Source: Eubacteriales bacterium
GTDB taxonomy: Bacteria; Bacillota; Clostridia; Lachnospirales; Lachnospiraceae
Assembly: GCA_030525875.1 (NCBI GenBank)
Contig: JAUNDV010000005.1
Span: 48,469 to 112,468, forward strand
Direction: 5' to 3'
Length of the DNA: 64,000 nt
Below the pieces are notes generated by a model. The model was not told the DNA's origin. It saw only the letters and a list, made by a program, of their open reading frames with translations, and did not search any database. The position numbers and the translations under genes were made by a program. Shown here piece after piece: positions 1-10,087 of the stretch (position 1 is the stretch's first letter; each line of letters starts with the position of its first letter).

Positions 1-135
1 TTAAAACATGTAGATGAGATTTCAGCTGGATCAGGCTATGGAATAGGTGAAACCATAGCAATACTTACAAGGCTGGAACTAAAAGGTTACGTGGTATCTC
101 CACAAAGAGCTTATTACAGAAAGGCATATGAATAA
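1..135 (+). CDS. dprA: DNA processing protein DprA, C-terminal end (partial)
   Basis: Only the last 44 codons are in the window; the gene starts upstream. The frame reads through a small winged-helix-like tail (ISAGSGYGIGETIAILTRLE, then GYV and a basic YYRK end), which resembles the C-terminal DNA-binding domain of DprA/Smf. DprA binds single-stranded DNA and loads RecA. The stop TAA shares its last A with the ATG of topA (TAATG), so the two genes are translationally coupled; dprA-topA is the usual order in Firmicutes. The identification rests on the tail plus the neighbour, so it is probable rather than certain. Confidence 0.72.
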   Translation, partial: LKHVDEISAGSGYGIGETIAILTRLELKGYVVSPQRAYYRKAYE

Positions 136-2156
136 TGGCGAAGAATTTAGTGATTGTAGAGTCTCCGGCAAAGATGAAAACCATAAAAAAATTCCTTGGA
201 ACAAATTATATTGTAGATGCTTCCATGGGACATGTAAGAGACATGCCTAAATCATCACTCGGAATTGATATTGAGAATAATTATGAGCCAAAATACATAA
301 CTATAAGAGGTAAAGGTGATCTGCTTTCATCTCTTAGAAAGGACGTCAAGAAGGCAGATACTATATATCTTGCAACTGACCCTGATAGAGAGGGAGAAGC
401 TATAAGCTGGCATCTTATGGCATCACTTAAACTTAACGAGCAGACTGATAAAAAGGTTTATAGAATCACATTCAATGAAATAACAAAAAATGCAGTAAAA
501 AATGCTATCAAAAATCCAAGAGAGCTGGATATGAATCTGGTTGATGCACAGCAGGCCAGAAGAGTTATGGACAGAATGGTTGGATATTCTATAAGTCCGC
601 TTCTTTGGGAAAAGATAAGAAGAGGACTCTCAGCTGGACGTGTACAGTCAGTTGCACTTAATCTGATATGTCAGAGAGAAGATGAGATAGCTCAGTTTAT
701 TCCTAAGGAATACTGGACCATAGATGCAGGCATAAAGCTTGGTTCGTCAAAGGAAATAAAGGCATCATATTTTGGTGAAGGCGGAAAAAAAATACAGGAT
801 ATCGATCAGACTATGGCAGAAGCTATAGTGGCTGATGTAGAAGATGCTGATATAACAGTTTCAGAGGTGAAAAAGAGTGAAAGACAGAAGAATTCACCTC
901 TTCCATTTACAACATCTACACTTCAGCAGGAGGCATCAAAATACCTCAACATGTCTACACAAAAAACAATGCGTATTGCACAGAAGCTTTATGAAGGTGT
1001 AGATATAAAAGGATATGGAAGTATAGGTCTTATTACTTACTTAAGAACAGACTCAGTTCGTATTTCGGATGAGGCCTTTAATGCGGCAAAGGACTATATA
1101 GGAAATGTTTATGGAAGTGATTATGTTTCTTATGCACGTCCTACAGGAAAGAACAAAGGAAATGTTCAGGATGCCCATGAGGCTATCAGACCTACTTATA
1201 TTGAACTTACACCTGCAATTGTAAAGGACCAGCTTCAGAGAGATGAGTTTAGACTGTATCAGCTTATCTGGAACAGATTTACTGCAAGCCGTATGACACC
1301 TGCTGTTTATTCTGTGACTCAGGTAAAACTTACACAGGGAAGCCATGTATTTACGGCTTCAGGTTCAAAGCTTAAATTTGATGGATTTATGTCAGTATAT
1401 TCTAATACCGATGAAGAGGTTGAAAAACAGGATCTAAGTAAATTAAGCGAAGGACAGAAACTAAAGTTTTCTTCTGTTAAGGGCGTAAGGCATCAGACAG
1501 AGCCACCAGCACATTACACAGAGGCTTCTTTAGTAAGAAAGCTCGAGGATGATGGAATTGGAAGACCATCTACCTATGCACCCACAATTACAACGCTTTT
1601 AGCTAGGCACTATATAACAAAGGAAAAGAAAAATCTGTTTGTTACAGAGCTTGGACAGGCTGTAAATGATATGATGGTAAAATCGTTTCCAACGATTGTA
1701 GACAGTAAATTCACTGCGAATATGGAATATATGCTGGATTCAGTTGCTGATGGCAGTCTGGACTGGAAAACAGTAATATCTAATTTTTATCCTGACCTTA
1801 AGGAGGCTGTAGATATAGCCAGAGAAAATATAGAAAAGGTTAAGATAGCGGATCAGGTAACAGACGTGATCTGTGATAAATGTGGAAGAAATATGGTGGT
1901 TAAATACGGACCTCACGGAAAGTTCCTTGCATGTCCGGGATTTCCAGAGTGTAAGAATACAAAGCCATATATCGAAAAGGCGGGGATGAAGTGTCCTAGA
2001 TGCGGAAGCGATATTATCTTAAGAAGATCCAAGAAGGGAAGACTTTTTTATCCATGTGAAAATCCTGAATGTGATTTTGTCAGCTTTAACAAGCCAAAAG
2101 TTGATAAAAATGGATTTGCTGTGGATAAAGACCTTGCAAATAAAGAAAAAGAGTGA
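135..2156 (+). CDS. topA: DNA topoisomerase I (type IA)
   Basis: Relaxes negatively supercoiled DNA through a transient 5'-phosphotyrosine link. The 673-residue protein begins with a TOPRIM domain (LVIVESPAKMKTI at residues 4-16, with the DPDREGEA acidic motif near residue 82). The catalytic tyrosine is Y302 in the ITYLRTDS motif. GIGRPSTYA near residue 474 is another family signature. The C-terminus carries two tetra-cysteine zinc ribbons (CDKCG...CPGFPEC and CPRCG...CENPEC). Length and domain order are normal for Firmicutes. The start is fixed by the 1-base overlap with dprA. Confidence 0.97.
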   Translation: MAKNLVIVESPAKMKTIKKFLGTNYIVDASMGHVRDMPKSSLGIDIENNYEPKYITIRGKGDLLSSLRKDVKKADTIYLATDPDREGEAISWHLMASLKLNEQTDKKVYRITFNEITKNAVKNAIKNPRELDMNLVDAQQARRVMDRMVGYSISPLLWEKIRRGLSAGRVQSVALNLICQREDEIAQFIPKEYWTIDAGIKLGSSKEIKASYFGEGGKKIQDIDQTMAEAIVADVEDADITVSEVKKSERQKNSPLPFTTSTLQQEASKYLNMSTQKTMRIAQKLYEGVDIKGYGSIGLITYLRTDSVRISDEAFNAAKDYIGNVYGSDYVSYARPTGKNKGNVQDAHEAIRPTYIELTPAIVKDQLQRDEFRLYQLIWNRFTASRMTPAVYSVTQVKLTQGSHVFTASGSKLKFDGFMSVYSNTDEEVEKQDLSKLSEGQKLKFSSVKGVRHQTEPPAHYTEASLVRKLEDDGIGRPSTYAPTITTLLARHYITKEKKNLFVTELGQAVNDMMVKSFPTIVDSKFTANMEYMLDSVADGSLDWKTVISNFYPDLKEAVDIARENIEKVKIADQVTDVICDKCGRNMVVKYGPHGKFLACPGFPECKNTKPYIEKAGMKCPRCGSDIILRRSKKGRLFYPCENPECDFVSFNKPKVDKNGFAVDKDLANKEKE

Positions 2157-2174
2157 TATATTAAGTATTAATAG

Positions 2175-2202
2175 TAAGGAGTGGGCATAAGTCCACTCCT
2201 TA
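2175..2202 (+). terminator. Hairpin after topA, possible weak terminator
   Basis: A perfect 10-bp inverted repeat (TAAGGAGTGG at 2175-2184 and CCACTCCTTA at 2193-2202) with an 8-nt loop lies between topA and rimP. It is not followed by a strong T-run (ATGTATGTT), so it may only attenuate, or mark an mRNA processing site, rather than fully terminate. Confidence 0.45.
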
Positions 2203-2234
2203 ATGTATGTTAAAAAATATGAAAGGAAGCGTCC

Positions 2235-2600
2235 ATGGAAAAGTACACTAAAAAGGTTGATGCTTTTTTAGAACCATATCTTAAAAAGGAAGGATATGTT
2301 CTTATTAAGACAGAGTTTGTTGAAGAGGATCATAATTACTACTTAAGAGTATATATTGATCTTACAGAGGAAACACTGAACAAGAGAATAGCTGATAAAA
2401 AGGCAGAGCAGGAAGATAGTGAAGTCGCAAACACAGAAGAGGAAAATCAGGCAGGAGTAGGCATCAATGACTGTGTAAAGGTTTCAAGGCGTTTAAGCCA
2501 GTGGCTTGATAAAGAGGACTTTATAAAAGAGGTTTATACACTGGAAGTTTGTTCAAAGGGTTTTTTAACACCTGCAAACGATGGAGAAATTGAAGATTAA
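2235..2600 (+). CDS. rimP: Ribosome maturation factor RimP, short form lacking the C-terminal domain
   Basis: RimP assists 30S subunit maturation. The N-terminal domain is recognisable: an opening helix, then KKEGYVLIKTEF and YYLRVYID, and after a loop the conserved INDCVKVSRRLSQWLD and YTLEVCSKGF segments. The protein has 121 residues, whereas family members are usually about 150 and carry an SH3-like C-terminal domain; here it ends just after the point where that domain should begin. An acidic insert of roughly 25 residues sits between the RVYID strand and INDC. Only 24 nt separate its stop from nusA, so the missing domain is not hidden in another frame. Position directly before nusA supports the assignment. 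Confidence 0.85.
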   Translation: MEKYTKKVDAFLEPYLKKEGYVLIKTEFVEEDHNYYLRVYIDLTEETLNKRIADKKAEQEDSEVANTEEENQAGVGINDCVKVSRRLSQWLDKEDFIKEVYTLEVCSKGFLTPANDGEIED

Positions 2601-2624
2601 CACAATAAAAGGAGATAAGGGAAC

Positions 2625-3842
2625 ATGAGTACAGAACTGAAGACAGCGTTAGAGGTACTTGGAAAAGAAAGAAATATTCCTAAAGAAGCACTTTTGGATG
2701 CAATAAAGAATTCACTTTTAACAGCTTGTAAAAACCATTTTGGAAAGTCAGATAATTGCGTAGTTACAATAGATGAAGATACTTACGATTTCGGAATTGT
2801 ACAGCAGAAGGAAGTTGTTGAAGAGGTATTTGATCCAGTTACAGAAATAAGCCTTCCAGAAGCAATGCTTATTAATAAGATGGCTAAGCTTGGAGATATA
2901 GTAGATATTCCTATAGATTCACAGAAGTTCGGAAGAATAGCAACACAGAATGCCAAGGGTGTTATCGTGCAGAAGATCAGAGAAGAAGAGCGTAATTCTG
3001 TATACAGATATCTCTACGCATACGAGCATGAAATCATGACAGGTGTCGTTCAGCGTATCCTCGGAAAGAATATTTCAATTAATCTTGGAAAGGCCGATGC
3101 TATTCTTGCAGAAAGTGAGCAGGTCAAGGGTGAGGTATTAAAGCCAAACCAGAGAGTAAAGGTATATGTACTCGAGGTTAAGAATAACACAAAGGGAACA
3201 AGAATTTCTGTTTCACGTACACATCCTGATCTTGTTAAAAAGCTTTTTGAGCAGGAGGTATCAGAGGTTAAGGATGGAATAGTTGAAATCATGGCTATAT
3301 CAAGAGAGGCTGGCTCACGTACAAAGATGGCTGTTCTTTCACATGATGAAAATGTTGATCCAGTAGGTGCATGTGTAGGTGTAAACGGTACAAGAGTAAA
3401 TGCTGTTGTTGAAGAGCTTGGTGGAGAAAAGATAGATATTATCAACTGGGATGAGAATCCTGCATATCTTATTGAAAATGCTTTAAGTCCTGCAAAGGTT
3501 ATCTGTGTTGTTGCAGATGAGGATGCAAAGGAAGCAACAGTTATAGTTCCTGATTACCAGCTTTCACTTGCAATTGGTAAGGAAGGACAGAATGCAAGAC
3601 TTGCTGCAAAGCTTACAGGATATAAGATCGATATTAAATCCGAAACACAGGCACAGGAGTCAGGTTTATTTGAACAGCTTGGCATGGAAGTACCTCAGGA
3701 AGGATTTATAGAGGATGGTTATGCTCAGGAGATTTATATAAATGACGAAGAAGCTGAGTATAATGATAACTATGATTACAATGAAGAAGCTGAATATGAT
3801 GAAGAAAACAGAAGTGATGATTCAGCTTTAGATGAGGAATAA
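2625..3842 (+). CDS. nusA: Transcription termination/antitermination factor NusA
   Basis: RNA-polymerase-associated factor that modulates pausing, termination and antitermination. The 405-residue protein shows the N-terminal polymerase-binding domain (about 1-130), an S1 domain (TGVVQRILGKNISINLG, then the ISVSRTHPDLVKKLFEQEV motif), then two KH domains including GACVGVNGTRVNAVVEEL and LAIGKEGQNARLAAKLTGYK. The tail (from about residue 345) is very rich in Asp, Glu, Asn and Tyr. The ATG at 2625 follows AGGAGA. It is the normal partner of rimP and infB. Confidence 0.96.
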   Translation: MSTELKTALEVLGKERNIPKEALLDAIKNSLLTACKNHFGKSDNCVVTIDEDTYDFGIVQQKEVVEEVFDPVTEISLPEAMLINKMAKLGDIVDIPIDSQKFGRIATQNAKGVIVQKIREEERNSVYRYLYAYEHEIMTGVVQRILGKNISINLGKADAILAESEQVKGEVLKPNQRVKVYVLEVKNNTKGTRISVSRTHPDLVKKLFEQEVSEVKDGIVEIMAISREAGSRTKMAVLSHDENVDPVGACVGVNGTRVNAVVEELGGEKIDIINWDENPAYLIENALSPAKVICVVADEDAKEATVIVPDYQLSLAIGKEGQNARLAAKLTGYKIDIKSETQAQESGLFEQLGMEVPQEGFIEDGYAQEIYINDEEAEYNDNYDYNEEAEYDEENRSDDSALDEE

Positions 3843-3847
3843 GAAAT

Positions 3848-4186
3848 TTGATTCTAAATGATATTGCAAAGCGAAAAATATATGGAATGATTGGTATAGC
3901 TGCCAAGGCAGGCAAAGTACAGTCAGGAGAATTTTGTACAGAAAAGTCTATTAAATCAGGACGTGCAAAGCTATGTCTTATAGGAACTGATGCTTCAGAG
4001 GCTACCAAGAAGCATTTTGCAGATATGTGCAGCTTTAGAAAGATTCCTGTATATATGGATGTTATAGATAAAGACAGTTTGGGACACATCATTGGAAGGG
4101 GAATGAGAGCATCTATTACAATAGAAGACAAGGGACTTTCAGATAATGTGATCAGATTGATAGAGGGAGGAATTGCTGATGAGTAA
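3848..4186 (+). CDS. L7Ae-like ribosomal/K-turn-binding protein (YlxQ type)
   Basis: A 112-residue L7Ae/L30e/S12e/Gadd45-family protein; relatives bind kink-turn RNA. The core [14 protein letters not shown] at the N-terminus and [16 protein letters not shown] are family signatures. The start appears to be TTG at 3848, five bases after the nusA stop, using a GAGG inside the end of nusA; the next in-frame ATG at 3887 would remove the first helix. The 3' end overlaps infB by 8 bp. In many Firmicutes a ylxR gene sits between nusA and ylxQ; here there is none. Confidence 0.85.
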   Translation: MILNDIAKRKIYGMIGIAAKAGKVQSGEFCTEKSIKSGRAKLCLIGTDASEATKKHFADMCSFRKIPVYMDVIDKDSLGHIIGRGMRASITIEDKGLSDNVIRLIEGGIADE

Positions 4187-6938
4187 TGATAATAATGAAA
4201 AGAATATAAACAGAGCAGGCGAAACTGATAAACAAGCCGGAGGAGCAGTGCATAAGAAGAAAGTCAGCGTAGTTTTCCGCTCTCAGAACTCACAAAATAT
4301 AAAGGATCTGCCTAAGAATCTTAGAAATGGACAGAAAAATAAGCAGCAGAAAAATACCCAGCCCCAGCAGAAGGGACCAAGACCTCTTCCAGCAGGAACA
4401 AAGCCAGTCAGACCTGCTGTATTCGGTGAAACCAAGGTTCAGAAGCAGTCTGTAAGTGGAGCTCAAAATGAAGTAAAGAATGAGCAAAAAAATGCTGAGC
4501 TTAATGCAAATGCTGCTACAGAGCTTAAAAATGAAGCACCTAAGGCAGAAACAGTCAAGGCAGATGTAGTTAAGCAGGAGACAGCAAAGCCAGCAGAAAC
4601 AAATACTGTAAGTGAGCCAGCTGCAAATGCTGTAACAGACGGTCTTCCACAGATTAAGATAGTAAAGTCATATGCAAACTATGATGCTGCAGCTGTTATA
4701 GCAAAGGCAACAGCTTCTGCAAAGGCTCAAAATAATAATAGAGATTCACAGTCCGGAAGAAGAGATAACAATCGCAGAGACGGACAGGGAACAGGACAGA
4801 GAAGAGATAACCGTGATGGAAGAAATAACGGTCAGAATAATACCCAGAGACGTGAAGGTGGTTTCAGAGATAACAGAAGAAATAACTTTGACGGAGGAGA
4901 TAAGGACAAGGACATGAACCAGCAGTCTCGTCAGGGCCAGTATGGCAGAAGAGACAAGGATTCACAGTCTGGAAGATCACAACAGGCTCAGTTTGATGCT
5001 CCACAGGGAAAAACTGTTTCATCAAGAAAGAACAATCAGCATAAGAATACTGATCGTTATGATAAGAGAGACAAGTACAGAGATGATATTGAGCCACAGA
5101 AGGCAAATAAGACAGGTAAGGGTGCATTTATCAAGCCTGAACCAAAGCAGGAAAAGCCAGAGGATGATATCAAGGTAATAGTTATACCAGAGAGCCTTAC
5201 AATTAAGGATCTTGCAGAGAAGCTTAAGATGCAGCCATCTGTAATTATCAAGAAGCTCTTCCTTCAGGGACAGATGGTAACACCAAATACTGATCTTAGC
5301 TATGAAGAGGCTGAAGAGATAGCAATGGAATATGACATCCTTTGCGAAAAGGAAGAAAAGGTTGACGTAATAGCTGAACTCCTTAAAGAGGATGAAGAGG
5401 ATGAGAGTAAAATGATTCCAAGAAGTCCTGTAGTATGTGTTATGGGACACGTTGACCATGGTAAGACTTCTCTTCTTGATGCCATCAGAAATACAAATGT
5501 AACGAGCCGTGAGGCAGGTGGAATTACACAGCACATAGGTGCTTCAGTTGTAAGAGTAGGAGATAGAAAACTTACTTTCCTTGATACACCGGGACATGAA
5601 GCATTTACAGCAATGAGATTAAGAGGTGCCCAGTCTACTGATATCGCAGTTCTTGTAGTAGCTGCTGATGATGGAGTTAAGCCTCAGACTGTCGAAGCTA
5701 TTAACCACGCTAAGGCAGCAGGAGTTGAGGTAGTTGTTGCAATCAATAAGATGGATAAGCCTACTGCAAATCCTGATCTTGTTAAGAAGGAGCTTACAGA
5801 GTACGGACTTATTGCTGAGGAGTGGGGTGGTTCAACACCTATGGTACCTATTTCAGCAAAAACAGGTGCTGGTATAACAGATCTTCTTGAGATAATCCTT
5901 CTTGAGGCTGATGTACTTGAGCTTAAGGCAAATCCTAACCGTACAGCAAGAGGTATAGTTATAGAGGCCCAGCTTGATAAGGGACGTGGACCTGTGGCAA
6001 CAGTTCTTGTTCAGAAGGGTACACTTAAGATTGGTAACAATATTGCAGCAGGAGCATGCTATGGTAAGGTCAGAGCGATGATTGATGACAAGGGCAACAG
6101 AGTTAAAAAGGCAGGTCCTTCAACACCTGTTGAGATTCTTGGACTTAATGACGTTCCTAATGCCGGAGAAATCTTCATGGGCTGTGAAGATGAGAAGGAA
6201 GCAAGAAATATAGCAGAGACCTTCATTGCAGAACATAAGAATAAGATGCTCGAGGAAACAAAGCAGAAGATGAATCTGGATGATCTGTTTGATGAGATCA
6301 AGGCTGGAAATATCAAGGAACTTCCAATTATCATCAAGGCCGATGTTCAGGGATCAGTTGAAGCGGTTAAGCAGTCACTCGGAAAGCTTTCAAATGAAGA
6401 AGTTGCAGTTAAGGTTATCCATTCAGGAGTTGGTAATATCAATGAGTCTGATGTAAACCTTGCATCAGCTGGTAATGCTATAATTATCGGATTTAATGTA
6501 AAACCTGATCCTACAGCTAAGTCTAAGGCAGAGCAGGAGAAGGTAGATATCAGATTGTATAAGGTAATCTATCAGGCCATAGAGGATCTTGAGGCTGCTC
6601 TTACAGGTATGCTTGCACCTGAATATGAGGAAAAGAATACTGGTAAGGCAATTGTAAGACAGATATTCAAGGCTTCAGGAGTTGGTAATATAGCAGGCTG
6701 CTATGTAACAGACGGAATCATTGAAAGAGGATCAAAGGCAAGAGTATATCATGGAGAAAAGATGATATTTGACGGTAATATTGCTTCTCTTAAGAGATTC
6801 AAGGATGAGGTCAAGGAAGTTAAGACCGGATTTGAATGTGGTATCGTATTTGAAGACTTTGGAGATATTGCAGAGGATGATTATATCGAGATCTACAAGA
6901 TGGTTGAAGTTCCAAGAAGCATTAAGAAGTCAGAATAA
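4179..6938 (+). CDS. infB: Translation initiation factor IF-2
   Basis: GTPase that places initiator tRNA on the 30S subunit and promotes subunit joining. I place the start at ATG 4179, eight bases after GAGGGAGG, rather than at the TTG six bases earlier, giving 919 residues. Residues 1 to about 320 are low-complexity and rich in Gln, Asn, Lys, Arg and Asp, typical of Clostridia IF-2. The IF2_N domain follows ([14 protein letters not shown]), then the G domain with GHVDHGKT (residues 423-430), DTPGHEAF and NKMDKP, then domains II-IV. The C-terminal part ends in the usual IF-2 C2 fold. Translationally coupled to the upstream gene. Confidence 0.97.
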   Translation: MSNDNNEKNINRAGETDKQAGGAVHKKKVSVVFRSQNSQNIKDLPKNLRNGQKNKQQKNTQPQQKGPRPLPAGTKPVRPAVFGETKVQKQSVSGAQNEVKNEQKNAELNANAATELKNEAPKAETVKADVVKQETAKPAETNTVSEPAANAVTDGLPQIKIVKSYANYDAAAVIAKATASAKAQNNNRDSQSGRRDNNRRDGQGTGQRRDNRDGRNNGQNNTQRREGGFRDNRRNNFDGGDKDKDMNQQSRQGQYGRRDKDSQSGRSQQAQFDAPQGKTVSSRKNNQHKNTDRYDKRDKYRDDIEPQKANKTGKGAFIKPEPKQEKPEDDIKVIVIPESLTIKDLAEKLKMQPSVIIKKLFLQGQMVTPNTDLSYEEAEEIAMEYDILCEKEEKVDVIAELLKEDEEDESKMIPRSPVVCVMGHVDHGKTSLLDAIRNTNVTSREAGGITQHIGASVVRVGDRKLTFLDTPGHEAFTAMRLRGAQSTDIAVLVVAADDGVKPQTVEAINHAKAAGVEVVVAINKMDKPTANPDLVKKELTEYGLIAEEWGGSTPMVPISAKTGAGITDLLEIILLEADVLELKANPNRTARGIVIEAQLDKGRGPVATVLVQKGTLKIGNNIAAGACYGKVRAMIDDKGNRVKKAGPSTPVEILGLNDVPNAGEIFMGCEDEKEARNIAETFIAEHKNKMLEETKQKMNLDDLFDEIKAGNIKELPIIIKADVQGSVEAVKQSLGKLSNEEVAVKVIHSGVGNINESDVNLASAGNAIIIGFNVKPDPTAKSKAEQEKVDIRLYKVIYQAIEDLEAALTGMLAPEYEEKNTGKAIVRQIFKASGVGNIAGCYVTDGIIERGSKARVYHGEKMIFDGNIASLKRFKDEVKEVKTGFECGIVFEDFGDIAEDDYIEIYKMVEVPRSIKKSE

Positions 6939-7012
6939 TTTAAATATAGGTTGCATGAATCTGGTACAGCAAGGCTGTATCAGATTGTGCTTTAATTAAA
7001 GAAAGGAATTTT

Positions 7013-7423
7013 ATGAAAAAGGGAAGCATAAAGAACAACCGTATCAATGGAGAGGTTATGAGAGAACTTTCCTGTATTATAAGAGATGGAGTTAAGGATC
7101 CAAGAATAGATCCCTTAATGACTATAACAAGAGTTGAGGTTACACCTGATCTCCAGTTTTGTAAGTGCTATGTTTCTACGATAGGTTCAGATGCGGCACT
7201 CGATAATACAATAAAGGGACTTAAATCAGCAGAGGGCTACATAAGAAGAGAGCTTGCACACAGAGTAAATCTTAGAAAGACTCCTAGTCTTCAGTTCGTT
7301 GCAGATCATAGCATAGAATATGCTATAGAAATGTCACAGAGAATAGAAGAGCTTGCAAGAGCAAATAGAAAAGTAGATGAAGAAGCTGAGTATGAAACTG
7401 AAGAGGAAAATGAGGAAGAATAA
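7013..7423 (+). CDS. rbfA: Ribosome-binding factor A
   Basis: Late 30S maturation factor with a single KH-like domain. The 136-residue protein has the expected opening (NNRINGEVMRELSCIIRDG, KDPRI) and the core TRVEVTPDLQFCKCYVS and LRKTPSLQFVADHSIEYA. The tail from residue 118 is acidic. ATG follows AAAGAAAGGAATTTT. It lies between infB and nrnA, the standard order. Confidence 0.95.
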   Translation: MKKGSIKNNRINGEVMRELSCIIRDGVKDPRIDPLMTITRVEVTPDLQFCKCYVSTIGSDAALDNTIKGLKSAEGYIRRELAHRVNLRKTPSLQFVADHSIEYAIEMSQRIEELARANRKVDEEAEYETEEENEEE

Positions 7424-7425
7424 AT

Positions 7426-8403
7426 ATGGATTATAAGCTAATATTTAACAGCCTTATATCTGAAGCAAAGAGCATAGCTATACTTGGACATCTTGGTCCT
7501 GATGGAGATTGTGCTGGCTCAGTTCTCGGTGTTTATAATTACATTTTAAATCTTGTAAGAGAAAAGCATCTGGAGGAAAAGCTTGTCATCCCATATCTGG
7601 AGGAATTCTCAAACAAATTTTCTTATCTTAACGGATATGAAGATGTTGTACATGAGCCTACAGATAAGAGTTATGATCTGTGTATAGTATGTGATTGTGG
7701 TGATGACAGCAGACTTGGGAAGTTTTCAATTATTCAAAAGAACGCTGTTCACAGTTTTTGTCTTGATCATCATATTACAAACAAAGGCTTTGCAGAATAT
7801 TGCATAGTTAAGCCAGAAGCCTCTTCAAGCTGTGAGGTTCTCTTTGATCTGCTTGAGGAAGATATGCTGGATAAAAATACAGCTGAATGTATTTATACAG
7901 GTATAATCCACGATACAGGAGTATTTAGATATTCATCTACTTCAAGGCATACCATGGATATTGCAGGAAAATGCATGAGCTTTGGTTTTGATTTTGGAAA
8001 AATAATAGATGATTCATTTTTCTCAATGAGTCTTACACAGAAAAAGGTCATGGGTAAGGTCTTATTTGAAACAGAAAGCTATCTTGACGGCAAGGTTATA
8101 GTTGGAAGTATAGATGCAGCCTCAATGAAGGAATATGGCGTTACAAATAAGGATATGGATGGTATTATAGATAATCTTAGAACTACCCGTAATGCATTAT
8201 GTGCCATATTTATGTATCAGACACTTAACAGACAGTACAAGATAAGTATGCGTTCAAATTCAGACGACATAAATGTTGCCCTGATAGCACAGGGCTTTGG
8301 CGGTGGTGGTCATGTTAAGGCTGCCGGTTGCTTCCTTGGACCTAGTATAAAGGAAAATACACAAAAGTTGCTTTCAGAGATTGAAAAGCAGCTCAATAAA
8401 TAA
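7426..8403 (+). CDS. nrnA: DHH/DHHA1 phosphoesterase, NrnA-like
   Basis: Bifunctional nanoRNase/pAp phosphatase family: degrades very short oligoribonucleotides and often 3'-phosphoadenosine 5'-phosphate (or c-di-AMP products). The 325-residue protein has GHLGPDGDCAGS near residue 21, CDCGDDSRLG, the DHH triad in CLDHHITNKG near residue 108, a GIIHDTGVFRYSST motif, and the DHHA1 glycine-rich GFGGGGHVKAAGC near the end. The ATG lies two bases after the rbfA stop, so it is probably co-translated. Substrate preference cannot be read from sequence. Confidence 0.92.
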   Translation: MDYKLIFNSLISEAKSIAILGHLGPDGDCAGSVLGVYNYILNLVREKHLEEKLVIPYLEEFSNKFSYLNGYEDVVHEPTDKSYDLCIVCDCGDDSRLGKFSIIQKNAVHSFCLDHHITNKGFAEYCIVKPEASSSCEVLFDLLEEDMLDKNTAECIYTGIIHDTGVFRYSSTSRHTMDIAGKCMSFGFDFGKIIDDSFFSMSLTQKKVMGKVLFETESYLDGKVIVGSIDAASMKEYGVTNKDMDGIIDNLRTTRNALCAIFMYQTLNRQYKISMRSNSDDINVALIAQGFGGGGHVKAAGCFLGPSIKENTQKLLSEIEKQLNK

Positions 8404-8420
8404 ATGGCTGGCGGTTGGAA

Positions 8421-10046
8421 ATGCAATTTAACAAATATAATGGTTTTTTAAATATATATAAAGAAGCCGGATGGACATCCATGGATGTATGTGCAAAGCT
8501 CAGAGGTATTCTGGGTATGCGTAAAATAGGCCATGCCGGAACACTTGATCCTATGGCAGAGGGTGTTCTTCCTGTTGCACTTGGAAAGGGAACCAAAGAT
8601 GTTGACAGGATAGGTGACGGGACAAAAACTTATATTGCTGGCATGTTGCTTGGAACTGTCACAGACACACAGGATATCACAGGTACAGTTATCTCAGAAA
8701 ACACGGATAAGATACCAACAAATGAAGAGATAATTAAGGCCTGTGAGAGTTTTATAGGTGAATATGAGCAGCTTACACCTATGTATTCTGCAAGAAAAGT
8801 AAATGGAAAGAAGCTTTACGAATACGCAAGAGCAGGTAAAGAGGTCGAGAGAAAGAGAAAAAAAATAGAAATACTGGATCTTACGGTAGATTCTATAGAC
8901 TTTCCACATATAAAAATGACTGTAAAATGTACTAAGGGGACCTATATAAGAACATTGTGTCACGATATAGGAGAGAAGTTAGGTACAGGAGCCTGTATGG
9001 AATCACTGCTTCGCACACAGGTAGGAGATTTTACACTTGAGGAGACTGTAAAGCTAGACGAGCTTGAGAAATTTAGAGACCAAGGCAAGGTTAATGAGCT
9101 TATCAGTGTTAAGTCACCAACAGCAGTAGCAATAGGAAAGTTTGACGGAAATCATATAGGGCACAGGCTTATAATAAAGGAACTTGTAAAAACAGCGCAG
9201 GAAAATAAATATAAGTCACTCATTATTCTCTTTGATATGAATAAGAGCTTCATAAGCGGAAGACAGGAACAAAAGGAAGAACTTTACTCTTATGGAGTTG
9301 ACTATGTGATTGAGCTTCCATTTTCAGAAGAAATACGAACAATGTCCGCAGAGGATTTCCTAGAAAAGATATTGATAAAAAGGCTTAATATGAAGGCTAT
9401 GGTGGCTGGAAATGATGTAAGCTTTGGATTTAATAAGCGTGGAAATGCAGAATTTCTCACTGAAAATGCAGATAGATTAGGATATAGCTTAAAGATTATA
9501 GAAAAAATCAATATAAAAACAAATAGCGGAGAAGAACAGGCTGTAAGTTCAACTATGCTAAGAGAGCTTATTTCTGAGGGTGACATGGAAAAAACAGAAA
9601 TGCTTCTAGGACATCCTTACTGCATTTCAGGATATGTTGAACACGGTAAGGGAATGGGACACAGTATACTCGGATATCCGACAATGAATATAGATGTCGA
9701 TGCCTCAAGAATAGTTCCGCCTTATGGTGTTTATGCTGTCAGAGTCCATTTTATAGATGAAAAGACTGGCAAACGAAAAGAAAGCTATAAGGGCATAGCA
9801 AATCTTGGAATAAAGCCTACAGTGAGCAATGAGGACGAAGCACAAAAAATAAACCTTGAAAGCTTTGTTTTTGAATACGAAGGAAATGCTTATGGCAAAA
9901 AAATAGAGGTAGAGCTTCTCAAATTTATTAGGAAAGAGCGTAAATTTGAATCACTTGAAGAGATAAAAATACAGCTTAGAGATGTAGATATTCCGAAAGT
10001 TAAAAAATTCTACGAGGATAGTCTAAAAAGTAATGAAAATGCTTGA
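8421..10046 (+). CDS. truB-ribF: TruB-RibF fusion: tRNA pseudouridine-55 synthase plus riboflavin kinase/FAD synthetase
   Basis: One uninterrupted frame of 541 residues joins two enzymes. Residues 1 to about 230 are TruB: GFLNIYKEAGWTSMDV, then KIGHAGTLDPMAEGVLPV with the catalytic Asp, and TYIRTLCHDIGE. From about residue 233 the frame continues into RibF: AVAIGKFDGNHIGHR (nucleotidyltransferase) and, near residue 405, the flavokinase module (SGYVEHGKGMGHSILGYPTMNI, KGIANLGIKPT). The TruB C-terminal RNA-binding (PUA-like) tail seems to be missing at the junction. In most Firmicutes these are adjacent separate genes. I chose ATG 8421; a TTG six bases upstream is possible. TruB makes pseudouridine 55; RibF makes FMN and FAD. 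Confidence 0.93.
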   Translation: MQFNKYNGFLNIYKEAGWTSMDVCAKLRGILGMRKIGHAGTLDPMAEGVLPVALGKGTKDVDRIGDGTKTYIAGMLLGTVTDTQDITGTVISENTDKIPTNEEIIKACESFIGEYEQLTPMYSARKVNGKKLYEYARAGKEVERKRKKIEILDLTVDSIDFPHIKMTVKCTKGTYIRTLCHDIGEKLGTGACMESLLRTQVGDFTLEETVKLDELEKFRDQGKVNELISVKSPTAVAIGKFDGNHIGHRLIIKELVKTAQENKYKSLIILFDMNKSFISGRQEQKEELYSYGVDYVIELPFSEEIRTMSAEDFLEKILIKRLNMKAMVAGNDVSFGFNKRGNAEFLTENADRLGYSLKIIEKINIKTNSGEEQAVSSTMLRELISEGDMEKTEMLLGHPYCISGYVEHGKGMGHSILGYPTMNIDVDASRIVPPYGVYAVRVHFIDEKTGKRKESYKGIANLGIKPTVSNEDEAQKINLESFVFEYEGNAYGKKIEVELLKFIRKERKFESLEEIKIQLRDVDIPKVKKFYEDSLKSNENA

Positions 10047-10087
10047 TTATTAAGAATTTACATGATAATATAGTTCTCGTTGTAACG

